Below are positions 8,878-17,055 of a stretch of DNA of 20,481 nucleotides, one piece after another. The number at the start of each line of letters is the position of its first letter. Within the stretch, counting starts at the first letter, position 1. The position numbers were made by a program, and so were the translations under genes. The notes below the pieces were generated by a model. It made no database searches and was not told where the DNA came from. It was given only the letters and a program-made list of their open reading frames with translations. Origin of the DNA: JBIOJM01 sp044450785 (lineage in GTDB: Bacteria; Planctomycetota; Planctomycetia; Isosphaerales; Isosphaeraceae); contig JBIOJM010000168.1 of assembly GCA_044450785.1 (NCBI GenBank), positions 1-20,481 of the forward strand, in the 5' to 3' direction.

Positions 8878-10009
8878 TCCGCGCGACGAACAAGCGCTCG
8901 CCCGCTGGCGGTTGATGCTCGGCCGCTTCGCTGACCGCTCACTCGGTGATTGCGGTCGAAACGGACGTTACGGGCAGATGGATCGCGTGCTGGAATACCT
9001 CTACGGCCGCGAGTACGCGCGGCGCGGCGTCCGATCCGACCCCGCCGGCCGGGGCGCTGATCTGAGCGAAAGTGTACTGACAATTCCCGACTGGCTCAAC
9101 GAGGTGTGCGAACTCTTTCCCCGCGACACCGTCGAGGTCATCGAGCGGCATGCCCTCGACCGTTACGGCATGACAGAGCTGGTCACGGACCCCGCTGTGC
9201 TGAAAAAGCTCGAGCCGAGCTACGAGCTGCTCAAGGCGGTTCTGACCTTCCGTAATCTCATGCATGGCCCGGTGCTGGAAATCGCCCGAGGGATCGTCCG
9301 CAGAGTGATCGAGGATCTGCGGCGGAAGTTGGCTCGCGAAGTCCGGCCGAGACTGTGGGGCCAGCTCAATCGCCAGCGCCGCAGCCGGCTCAAGGTCCTT
9401 CGCAATCTCAACTGGCAGCGCACAATTCGCGCCAACCTCAAACACTACGATCGCGACAAGAGAAGGCTCGTCCTAGGATCGCTACACTTCTCCTCGCGAG
9501 TCGAGCGGCACATGCCCTGGCACATCATCTTGGCCGTCGATTGCAGCGGCTCGATGATGGACTCGGTGATCTACAGCGCCGTGATGGCCGGCATCTTCAA
9601 GGGGTTGCCGTCGCTGCGCGTCTCGCTCGTCGCGTTCGACACGGCCGTCGTCGACTTGACCGATCAGGTCGATGATCCGACCGAGCTGCTCATGAACGTT
9701 CAACTGGGCGGTGGCACCGACATCGCGGGCGCCCTGGGCTACTGCGAGACGCAGGTCCAGTATCCCCACAAGACCATTGTCGTTCTGGTGACCGATTTCT
9801 GCGAAGGCGGGCCGCCGAGTGCGTTGCTGGCCGCCGTCAAACGACTGCGTGAGGCGGGCGTGCGCGTGCTTGGCCTGGCCGCTCTCGATGCCAAGGCCGA
9901 GCCCGCGTATGATCGACAGATGGCCGAGCAATGCGTGTCCGTGGGAGCGGAGGTGGCGGCCTTGACGCCGCTGAGGTTGGCGGAATGGCTGGCGAAAGTC
10001 CTCTCCTGA
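8870..10009 (+). CDS. yehP: VWA-domain (MIDAS) protein, MoxR partner (YehP-like)
   Basis: This 379-residue protein has a helical N-terminal half and a C-terminal von Willebrand factor A domain. The metal-ion-dependent adhesion site is complete: D-x-S-x-S in AVDCSGSMMDS (Asp224, Ser226, Ser228), the threonine of GGGTDI (Thr283) and the aspartate of LVTDFCEG (Asp309). MoxR ATPases commonly act with such proteins, as in NorQ/NorD or CoxD/CoxE pairs. I prefer GTG 8870 as start because GGAGGA lies five to six bases before it; GTG 8849 and ATG 8852 are in frame but have weaker ribosome sites. The preferred start overlaps the DUF5682 stop by 8 nt, and the gene runs 25 nt into the SWIM gene, indicating translational coupling. 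There is no signal peptide, so a cytoplasmic location is expected. Confidence 0.9.
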   Translation: MPDPRDEQALARWRLMLGRFADRSLGDCGRNGRYGQMDRVLEYLYGREYARRGVRSDPAGRGADLSESVLTIPDWLNEVCELFPRDTVEVIERHALDRYGMTELVTDPAVLKKLEPSYELLKAVLTFRNLMHGPVLEIARGIVRRVIEDLRRKLAREVRPRLWGQLNRQRRSRLKVLRNLNWQRTIRANLKHYDRDKRRLVLGSLHFSSRVERHMPWHIILAVDCSGSMMDSVIYSAVMAGIFKGLPSLRVSLVAFDTAVVDLTDQVDDPTELLMNVQLGGGTDIAGALGYCETQVQYPHKTIVVLVTDFCEGGPPSALLAAVKRLREAGVRVLGLAALDAKAEPAYDRQMAEQCVSVGAEVAALTPLRLAEWLAKVLS

Positions 10010-12030
10010 CGCGGGTAAAAGCAGCAGCCTCGTTGCTCGACGACGATGCCCTGGCCGCCCTGGCCAGCAAGGGCCTGGTCCGCCGCGCCCGCAACGATCT
10101 CCAGTCCAATCCCCCGAAGCTGATCGAGCCGATCGAAGACAAGGTTCGCCTTCAGGTCGAGGAGTGCACGGTCGAGCTGGCCGAGATCACGACCCAATCA
10201 CGCTGCACTTGCCCGGCCGCCGGAGCCTGCCGGCATATCGTCACGGCAATCCTCTTCCTCAGGGAGACTTCGGCCGCCGCCCTACCGGCCAGCCAGGCAA
10301 CGCCCAGCGCGGCCCAGGATGAAGTTCTGGCCGTGACGGACGAGGCTCTTCAGAAATGGGCCGGTAAGGCACTCATCCGCAAGGCAACTCAGTTCCTGGC
10401 GAACGACCTGCGCGCCGAGTTCGAAGAAGCAAACACCTTGATCATTCGCTTCCCGACCTGGAACGTGACCTGCCGGTGGCTGCCGGGCCACGACCTTGCC
10501 GGCATGATTTGCTCTTGCCACGCCGCCGGCTCCTGCGAGCATCGGGTGGCGGCGGTGATGGCCTTCCAGGCGGCCAAGGGGCGGCGACAGATCGTCGCCG
10601 ACGCGACGGCGCTGGAGGCTTCGGCCGGAGCGCCGCGCAGTCGTTTCGAAGTGCTGGAATCGGTCGGGATCGTGCTGCGCGAGATGGTGTCACTGGGCCT
10701 TTCGCGGTTGTCGGGCTCGACCGAAGATCGTCTGCGGACACTGGCGGTCTCCGCACACGGCGTCGATCTCCCTCGACTGGAACGAATGCTCCACGCTCTG
10801 GCGGATGAAGTGGCTCGATCGCTCAGGCGGGATGCCCAGGCCTCGAGCACCAACCTGCTCTCGACCGCGTCGCGAATCGAGGCCTTGCGCTCCGCGCTGG
10901 CCAATCCCTCTGCCGAACTTGTCGGCGTCCACCGCTCGCGCTACGAAAAGGTCGGCGATCTCGATCTCGTCGGCCTGGGCGCCCGGCAATGGCGGGCCCA
11001 AAGCGGGTACGTCGGCCTGACCGTTTACTTTTGGGACCGGTCGGTGAATGACTGGGCGACCTGGTCCGAATCCCGTCCGGTGGATGTGGCCGGGTTTGAC
11101 CCGGTCGCCCGCTATCAACAGGATGGGCCGTGGGCGGGCTGCGATTCGCCCTGGCATGCCAGCCGGCACGTGATGCGCCTGCTGGCGACGTGGCGGAACC
11201 GGGCGGGACGATTGTCGGGACGCGCCGCCACTCGCTGCCTGAGTGTGAGGGAAACAAATCCAAGTGAGATGCCCGCGGCCTGCACCGCTTGGGCTGAGCT
11301 GGCCGAGCGGGCCGGCCGTCTGTTCGCCGGGGGCCTGCACGGCCGCGCAGAGCAAGACGAGATCGTCTTGCTGCGGCCAGAGCGGTGGGGCGCGGCCAAG
11401 TTTGACGCAGTTCGCCAGGAGCTGGTGCGGCCGGTCTTCGACATCGCGGGGCATCCTCTCCTTCTGGTCATGCCGCACACCCCGCAGACAGAGAACGCAA
11501 TTCGCATTCTTGAGCGACACGACCCGGACACGAACCGGGGACTCGTCGGTCTCCTCCGCCTTGAGCACGAGCAACTGGTGGTCGAGCCCGTCACGATCCA
11601 CGGCGAGACACAGATCAACCTCACCCTCGACGGCCTGAAGGCTACCAAAGTTTCCGCTCATGCTCAGGCGACTCACGACGAAGAGGGCGAGGAAGCCGAG
11701 CCTGAGCCCGAAATGCTCGCCTCGACATCGTCGCTCGGCATTCTGCTCAGCCAGGCGGCAGAACAGATCGAAGCCATCGCCGAGGGAGGAGTGCGTTCAG
11801 CCCGCGATATCGACCGGCTGCGGACCTTGTCCAACCAATGCGGCTCGCTGGGTCTGGCCAGCGTCGCCCGGCCGATCGCGCGCCTGGCCGACGAGCTCGA
11901 CCAGATCCGCAAGAGCATCGAGGCCGAAAAGTCATCCCCGGCCGGAACACTGTTGCGTGCTTACTACGTCGTGAAGGTCGCGGCCGCGCAAGAGGTCGTC
12001 GCCGGGGCGACGGCATCGATTCGAGGGTAG
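9985..12030 (+). CDS. yehQ: SWIM zinc-finger protein with two SWIM motifs (YehQ-like)
   Basis: A 681-residue protein. SWIM motifs (CxCx(n)CxH) bind zinc and serve in DNA or protein contacts. Two are visible: C-T-C...C-R-H at Cys74, Cys76, Cys82, His84, and C-S-C...C-E-H at Cys176, Cys178, Cys184, His186. Both have the same CxCx5CxH spacing and lie about 100 residues apart, each after a short beta-rich stretch. This suggests an internal duplication. The rest is helical, with an acidic linker near residues 560-575 (EEGEEAEPEPE) and no further recognised domain. ATG 9985 is chosen over the in-frame 9931 because GAGG precedes it at good spacing and it avoids a Gly-rich leader encoded inside the VWA gene. 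It is the last gene of the + strand operon and converges with the DUF4132 gene. Confidence 0.88.
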   Translation: MAGESPLLTRVKAAASLLDDDALAALASKGLVRRARNDLQSNPPKLIEPIEDKVRLQVEECTVELAEITTQSRCTCPAAGACRHIVTAILFLRETSAAALPASQATPSAAQDEVLAVTDEALQKWAGKALIRKATQFLANDLRAEFEEANTLIIRFPTWNVTCRWLPGHDLAGMICSCHAAGSCEHRVAAVMAFQAAKGRRQIVADATALEASAGAPRSRFEVLESVGIVLREMVSLGLSRLSGSTEDRLRTLAVSAHGVDLPRLERMLHALADEVARSLRRDAQASSTNLLSTASRIEALRSALANPSAELVGVHRSRYEKVGDLDLVGLGARQWRAQSGYVGLTVYFWDRSVNDWATWSESRPVDVAGFDPVARYQQDGPWAGCDSPWHASRHVMRLLATWRNRAGRLSGRAATRCLSVRETNPSEMPAACTAWAELAERAGRLFAGGLHGRAEQDEIVLLRPERWGAAKFDAVRQELVRPVFDIAGHPLLLVMPHTPQTENAIRILERHDPDTNRGLVGLLRLEHEQLVVEPVTIHGETQINLTLDGLKATKVSAHAQATHDEEGEEAEPEPEMLASTSSLGILLSQAAEQIEAIAEGGVRSARDIDRLRTLSNQCGSLGLASVARPIARLADELDQIRKSIEAEKSSPAGTLLRAYYVVKVAAAQEVVAGATASIRG

Positions 12031-12062
12031 CGAGCGATTCGCGATGCTTTGGACCAGGGTGA

Positions 12063-15020
12063 TCACTCCTCACCGTCCCCGCCCGACTTGTTCTTGCCCG
12101 CGATCTTCTGCAGATCGCCCAGCACTTCCGAGTATACGATGGGCGGTACATCGCCGAAGCGCAGCACGCGATCGTCGTTCTCGTTGCCCGGTTCGTCGTA
12201 CGTGTAGCTGCCGGTCTTGACGCTGCCCGCGCGGACGAAGAAAGCGTCTTTCAGCTCGATCTCGGCGGACATATCGATGCCGATGTACATGCCGTCCAGC
12301 CCGAGAAACACGTCCACTCCGGCGGCCGGAAAGCTCTTGAAGTAGGTTGTTATGCTCCCCGCATCGCACACCGAGCCACGAGTCCAGCCAAAACGGTCCG
12401 CCCGACCCTTGAAGGTCATGCCGTTGAGATTGGTGCCGGCATATTCCGTGACGCTCTTTTTGCCGGCGCGGTCCGGTGCTAATTGCACCACGGGTCGCTC
12501 GAGCTGCGGGAATGGCGGAGTGATTTCGTAGTCGGCCAGGTGCGTCTGCCACGCTTTGCGCTGGTCCTCCGTAAGCTCCAGGGGATGAACGATGCCGATT
12601 CTCCCCTTGGCAGGCAGCTCGAACGGAAGGTCGGTGGCCTGCGTGAAGGTCCGGTCCTCGAGCGTTCGAAACGCCGCCTGAAGCTTGCCGGCATCGCCGT
12701 ACACACCCCAGATCAGTCGAACGGCCACCGGCAGCAACACGGGATGCGTCGTGAACAGCTCACTCCAGCGGTCGACCGGCCAGCGCTGTTGCCGGACCAT
12801 GAGGTTTTCGAGCCGGAGCACCTGGGCTTTGACCACCTCTCGCAGCGTCGCCCCCAGTTCCTTGAATTCCGCGAGCACGTCCTTGGGAGCCGATTTGGGA
12901 AGCGAGGCGAGCGGCTTGTTCTTTTCCAGGTCGATGAATTGGAGCTTGAGATCGGTGCTGATCCGGGCCTCGACCTTCTTGCCGCCGCAGTCGATCAACC
13001 GCGGCCGGCCCGGCTCGAAGCCCAGCCAGGGCACGACTCGGTCCCCCAGCTCGTCGGGCGTGATGCCGAGGTTTTCGGCGGCAGCCGCAAATGCGTCGAC
13101 GGCCGCCCGCCCCACGTTCTTGTTCTTGGTTCGGTAGCGAAGCGCGAGCGAGTCGATCGTCAAGAGCGCGACATCGGTGCCGAGGAGTGAGAGGGCCTCC
13201 ACCGCGTATTCAGCCATCTTGCCCCGGCTGCTGTCGGCCCATTGACGGATTTGCTGGTTTAGTATCGGCACGATCCGATCGTCGCCCAGCAGGCCGGCGA
13301 GCGAAAGCGCCCAGCGATCGCCGGCGTCGACCTTGGAACCCAGGAATTGCTTGAGGATTTCGACGGCATAATCGCCGCTCGTTTCCCGGTCGATCATGCC
13401 GTACATCGGCTTGGCCTCGACGTCGGGACGGATTTCCTTGGCACGCGACTGACGATACAGCAGGTAGCGGACCGCCTCTTTGCCCAGTGGCTTGCCGTCC
13501 TTGAACTTGAGTGCCGGCAGCCTGGCCTCGTTGATCCAGCCTGCCGGCAACTCCTCGAGCTTGTCGGCGACGCGAGCGATGCGAGCGTCGACCTCCTTCT
13601 TGGTTACTTTACGCCCGCTCACGGCCCAGGCCGCTTCCAACCCCAGCAAGATCGCGTCGCGGACGACTTCGTCAGGCTCATCGTCCACATGCTTTTCCAG
13701 AGTCTTGAGGGCTTCTTGCGAGTTCACCGTGGTGAGCAGCGTGACGGCCGCTGCTCGAGTGTCGGCTTTTTTTTCGAGCAACAGCGTGCCTGCGCGGGGA
13801 ACAGCGACGTCCCCCAACCTGCCGAGGGCTCGGGCAGCGGCATCGCGGACCGGCTTCGACTTGTTCGCCATCAGGGCCCACAGCGATTCTGAGAGAGGCG
13901 AAACCTTCCATTGCGCCGCCAGAGTGATGAATCGAACGGCCCTGCTCTTATCTTGGAACCCGCGCTCGAGTGTCTGCAGAATCAGCTTATCCTCGGAATC
14001 ATCGCGGAGCGCGATGAGGTGGGGTAGCGTGTAGAGGGCCAGCTCCGGATCGTTTGTCTTGAGCGCGGCCTGGAGGGCTGGAAGGCTGTCCTGCTTGAGA
14101 GACCGCGCCGCCGCGGCGACGATGCTGGATTTCCACCATTGGTTCTGGTGCGGGCCGGCGAGGTAGTCCACGAGGTCAGGGAGCACCGCTTTGCCGAACT
14201 TTTCGACCATCCATTCGCCGATCGGACCGTGGTTATTGGAGTCCGGTGAACCTGCCAGGGAAGCACGCGCAGCTTCAAGTGCCTCCTCTCGATATTTGGC
14301 GGCGTCGAACTCGAAGAATTCCTGAGCCAGTTGAAAGCGATGCCATGTGTTCTTCATCGACTCGAAGAAGGCGTGAACTTCCTTCTCGAACCTCTTTCCG
14401 CCCTTCCGCAGGATCAAGCCGGCGGCCGAGGCGTCGTTGCTGACGTGGTCGATCTCCTTCATTAGCACCGGGAACAGCGATGGCATCCGGTCCGGGGCAA
14501 AGTCGAGCAAGAACCCGATCATTTCCAGGTTGATCAGGTTGATGCTGTTGTAGTCGCCGTGCCGGACCGCATGCTCGAGGTCGGGATCGGCAAGACTGAG
14601 GACGTATCGGCCGCCCGAAGTCGGTTTGCCGTCGCGAGCGAAAGCTTGCACGCGAGTGAGAAGAGTAACGATGTCCTTCGTGGTAGCCTTGCACGATGCC
14701 AGCTCTGCCCGTACCGCGGAAATGACATCCTCGGTGGATTTTTCCCGGCGAAGAGCCTCATTCAACCAGTCCGCAAGATATTCCAGCGAGCCCCTGGCGA
14801 AAAGGACATGCAGCAGTCGCCGATCCTCCTCGGTCCAGTCCGGGATTCGCGCGAGTGCCCCCGCCAGCACATTTCCGTCCCATGACCACATGTTTGGCTT
14901 GACCGGCTGGATTTGTGACAGGAACTTCCGATCGCCGGTGAGGATGTATTGTTCCATCAGCTTTACGGGAATTCCCGGCAAGGACTCGAGTTTCTGCAAT
15001 GCCTGTTGGACTCGTGACAT
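12063..15020 (-). CDS. HEAT-like repeat protein with C-terminal DUF4132 (YehI/MolR-type, no WGR domain)
   Basis: This 985-residue protein is mostly helical. Residues about 100-560 look like degenerate HEAT/armadillo repeats (VLPDLVDYLAG, LPALQAALKTNDPELA, PVRDAAARALGRLGDVAVP, SQEALKTLEKHVDDEPDEVV). The C-terminal 170 residues carry the pattern I associate with DUF4132: a W...L.DYEI..PF.QL.RPV stretch near 825-850, then FGWTRGSVCDAG and a beta-rich end. E. coli YehI and MolR share this domain; YehI also has an N-terminal WGR domain, which I do not see here. ATG 15020 has GGGAAG seven bases upstream; the frame extends to 15209 but that part overlaps the peptidase gene. Its position tail-to-tail with the SWIM gene mirrors the yehI-yehLMPQ neighbourhood. 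Function is unknown; a scaffold or adaptor role is likely. Confidence 0.82.
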   Translation of the reverse strand: MSRVQQALQKLESLPGIPVKLMEQYILTGDRKFLSQIQPVKPNMWSWDGNVLAGALARIPDWTEEDRRLLHVLFARGSLEYLADWLNEALRREKSTEDVISAVRAELASCKATTKDIVTLLTRVQAFARDGKPTSGGRYVLSLADPDLEHAVRHGDYNSINLINLEMIGFLLDFAPDRMPSLFPVLMKEIDHVSNDASAAGLILRKGGKRFEKEVHAFFESMKNTWHRFQLAQEFFEFDAAKYREEALEAARASLAGSPDSNNHGPIGEWMVEKFGKAVLPDLVDYLAGPHQNQWWKSSIVAAAARSLKQDSLPALQAALKTNDPELALYTLPHLIALRDDSEDKLILQTLERGFQDKSRAVRFITLAAQWKVSPLSESLWALMANKSKPVRDAAARALGRLGDVAVPRAGTLLLEKKADTRAAAVTLLTTVNSQEALKTLEKHVDDEPDEVVRDAILLGLEAAWAVSGRKVTKKEVDARIARVADKLEELPAGWINEARLPALKFKDGKPLGKEAVRYLLYRQSRAKEIRPDVEAKPMYGMIDRETSGDYAVEILKQFLGSKVDAGDRWALSLAGLLGDDRIVPILNQQIRQWADSSRGKMAEYAVEALSLLGTDVALLTIDSLALRYRTKNKNVGRAAVDAFAAAAENLGITPDELGDRVVPWLGFEPGRPRLIDCGGKKVEARISTDLKLQFIDLEKNKPLASLPKSAPKDVLAEFKELGATLREVVKAQVLRLENLMVRQQRWPVDRWSELFTTHPVLLPVAVRLIWGVYGDAGKLQAAFRTLEDRTFTQATDLPFELPAKGRIGIVHPLELTEDQRKAWQTHLADYEITPPFPQLERPVVQLAPDRAGKKSVTEYAGTNLNGMTFKGRADRFGWTRGSVCDAGSITTYFKSFPAAGVDVFLGLDGMYIGIDMSAEIELKDAFFVRAGSVKTGSYTYDEPGNENDDRVLRFGDVPPIVYSEVLGDLQKIAGKNKSGGDGEE

Positions 15021-15055
15021 TGGCGTCTTCCCGATCGCGAATCGCCGAGCTCCGG

Positions 15056-15754
15056 TCAGTTGCCCCGCCGCCGCCGGCCGAGCAATCCGAACTGAACGAG
15101 GTAATAGAGCAACGTCAAGAGGCTGGTCAGCGTCGCGGCGACGTAAGTCCACGCCGCGGCGTTCAAGACCTTGGCGACGACCTGATCTTCGTCGGCGCTG
15201 ACGAGACATGTGGACTGGAGAAGCTCGCGGCCGCGGCGGCTGGCGTTGAACTCGACCGGTAGATTGATGAGCTGGAAGACCACCGTCAGCGAAAACAAGA
15301 TGATCCCCACGAGGATCAACCCACCCATCTCGAGCAGAAGACCGGCCATGATGGGCAGCCAGAAAAACATCGAGCCGATGCTGGCCAGCGGGACGACCAG
15401 GTTCCGGACGACGAGGCCGGGGTAGCCCGACGCATCCTGGATGGCGTGCCCGGCCTCGTGAGCCGCGACTCCCATCGCCGCCAGCGAGCGGCCGGCGTAA
15501 ACGCCGCCAGAGAGTCGCAGCACTTTATGGCGGGGGTCGTAGTGATCGCTCAATTCCCCGGTGACCTGCTCGATCCGCACCCCGGAAACACCACCCGCCT
15601 CCATCACGATCGCGGCGGCTAGGGCGCCGGTGCGGCCCGAGGCAGCGGGAATTCGCGAGCCGGCGCTGTACGCAGAGGATATTCGTGCCTGCGCCCATAA
15701 TGAGAGCAGGATTCCGGGAAGCGCGAACAACACGTAATCGATATTCAGAAACAT
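15056..15754 (-). CDS. YugP-type membrane zinc metallopeptidase
   Basis: A 232-residue integral membrane protein of the YugP (Zn_peptidase_2) family. The zinc-binding HEAGH motif is at residues 99-103 (His99, Glu100, His103), and a candidate third ligand is Glu168 in PVEFNAS. Hydrophobic segments lie at about 4-20, 120-140, 142-165 and 203-223. The C-terminus is Arg-rich (GRRRRGN). Homologues are predicted neutral zinc peptidases whose substrates are mostly unknown. ATG 15754 is chosen because GGGAG precedes it by eight bases; the frame extends to 15793, which would overlap the upstream ATP-grasp gene. The stop is 35 nt before the DUF4132 start on the same strand, so the two may be co-transcribed. 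Confidence 0.9.
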   Translation of the reverse strand: MFLNIDYVLFALPGILLSLWAQARISSAYSAGSRIPAASGRTGALAAAIVMEAGGVSGVRIEQVTGELSDHYDPRHKVLRLSGGVYAGRSLAAMGVAAHEAGHAIQDASGYPGLVVRNLVVPLASIGSMFFWLPIMAGLLLEMGGLILVGIILFSLTVVFQLINLPVEFNASRRGRELLQSTCLVSADEDQVVAKVLNAAAWTYVAATLTSLLTLLYYLVQFGLLGRRRRGN

Positions 15755-15779
15755 CCTCATCACTCCCCGCGCCAGGCCA

Positions 15780-16952
15780 TCAGGGCCGAACAAACGTCCG
15801 TGTGCCGCCGCCCATTCCGAACTGCCTCATCCATTTACGCTCGAGCTCGATCAATCGCGACCGGCAGGCCGCCGGATTCTCGCCCGAGGCCAAAAGCGTC
15901 ATCACGGGATCCCCTGGCTCGAACGAGGTCCCCGGCCACGGAACATCCGCGATCGACCGGACCGCGAAGAGGTCGTGCGAGTCATCTTCGCCGGCTGCGA
16001 TTTCCGGCACGACCAGTGTCCTCGTCGCGTAGAGGATGAGCTTGGCGACGACGCGCGATCGCGGCAGATCGATTCGGCCTGGACTCGCGTGGGGCGCAGC
16101 GTCGCCCTCGCAGGCCCGTCGATGGTCCGCCAGGAGTGCTCGGCGCGAGGCCAGCTCATGAACTTCGAGCGAGGCTGGATAGCGGGGGTTGATCTCGACT
16201 GGCCAGGGATTGCCGCCTCGAAGGACATAATCGATGCCGAACCAGCCGGTCAGTCCGAAGGCGGACGTCAGAGCCGTGCCCAGTACGAGCAGCTTCGAGG
16301 CCATAGTCCGCGCGATCGACAAGGGCCCGATGCTCCCCCTGTATGCAAAAGGGAAATCCGCCATGCCGATCAACTGCCTCGTCACACCAATCAATCGACC
16401 CCCGGACCTTTCCCCGATAAAAAGAGCCGAATAGCTCGGGCCGCGGATTCGCTCCTGGAAATAACACGACGGCGACTCACCGTCATTCTCAGTTGTCAGA
16501 GGTACAATGCCGCGGCCTCCGCCCGAGCGCAGCGGCTTCTTCAGCCAGCTTCCATCGCGCGGCAGTCCGCGGGGATCCCGCCGCACCGCCGGACAGGCGA
16601 TCCCGTGCTCGTTGAGGACGTCCGCGACCTGGACCGGATCGCGGACCGCGCGGAGCGTTTCCGCGCCAACGCCCCAGAGCCGATGCCTGCGAGCGATTTG
16701 TTTCACCCATTCTGGGTGGTTTTCGAAACCGCCGGTATAAAACCAGGGGGAAGGGGGAAGGGACTGAGCCAGCGCGATGAACTGACGCCCGGCATGCTGG
16801 GGGTCGATGCGTTCCACGTGGCAGACCGCCACGAGATCGCGATCGGCGAAGTAATCGGCGCACCACGGACGAAGCCCGCACCGCAACGCCGAGAATGCGG
16901 CAGCACGGCTGCTCGCGCCGAAGATCAGAAGGTCTTGAGCCAGGGAGTTCAA
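15780..16952 (-). CDS. ATP-grasp superfamily protein, probably linked to H4MPT/C1 metabolism
   Basis: This is an ATP-dependent ligase-like protein of about 390 residues. ATP-grasp features: an N-terminal pre-ATP-grasp beta strand (LLIFGASSRAAAFSA, 8-22); a lysine/glycine loop WLKKPLRSGGGRG (136-148); an ERIRGPSYSALFIG strand (167-180); and the metal/ATP site GIDY...PVEINPRYPASLEV (239-264, with Glu253, Asn255 and Arg257). Such proteins join a carboxylate to an amine using ATP. ATP-grasp genes recur in H4MPT C1 gene clusters of methylotrophs and planctomycetes and are thought to act in pterin cofactor synthesis. The fae and mtdB genes 1.5 kb away support that role, but the substrate is not shown. 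The start is uncertain: TTG 16952 fits the fold and has GAGG upstream, while an in-frame TTG at 16970 lies inside a hairpin. Confidence 0.85.
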   Translation of the reverse strand: MNSLAQDLLIFGASSRAAAFSALRCGLRPWCADYFADRDLVAVCHVERIDPQHAGRQFIALAQSLPPSPWFYTGGFENHPEWVKQIARRHRLWGVGAETLRAVRDPVQVADVLNEHGIACPAVRRDPRGLPRDGSWLKKPLRSGGGRGIVPLTTENDGESPSCYFQERIRGPSYSALFIGERSGGRLIGVTRQLIGMADFPFAYRGSIGPLSIARTMASKLLVLGTALTSAFGLTGWFGIDYVLRGGNPWPVEINPRYPASLEVHELASRRALLADHRRACEGDAAPHASPGRIDLPRSRVVAKLILYATRTLVVPEIAAGEDDSHDLFAVRSIADVPWPGTSFEPGDPVMTLLASGENPAACRSRLIELERKWMRQFGMGGGTRTFVRP

Positions 16953-16960
16953 AGAAACGA

Positions 16961-16991
16961 GCCTCGACAAGCGCGAACCGCTTGTCGAGGC
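16961..16991 (-). terminator. Perfect 13-bp hairpin, probable intrinsic terminator of the 17056-17397 gene
   Basis: Bases 16961-16973 and 16979-16991 are perfectly complementary around a 5-nt loop. Read on the minus strand the stem is preceded by a T/C run and followed by TCGTTTCTTT, a moderately good U-tract. It lies 64 nt after the stop of the secreted-protein gene. It also overlaps the start of the ATP-grasp gene, so an attenuator or ribosome-site hairpin is the alternative. Confidence 0.5.
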
Positions 16992-17055
16992 GGGAAAAAA
17001 CGATTGTCGCGACGCTCGAACAGCGCCGGGTCTCCAAGCAGCGTAACCGGGACGA

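Noticed and set aside
12031..12062. Possible bidirectional terminator between the convergent SWIM and DUF4132 genes
   Set aside because: Only 32 nt with weak self-complementarity and no T-run, so not enough to call a terminator.
15021..15209. N-terminal extension of the DUF4132 frame
   Set aside because: It overlaps the peptidase C-terminus antiparallel in phase only, is Arg-rich, and ATG 15020 has a good ribosome site.
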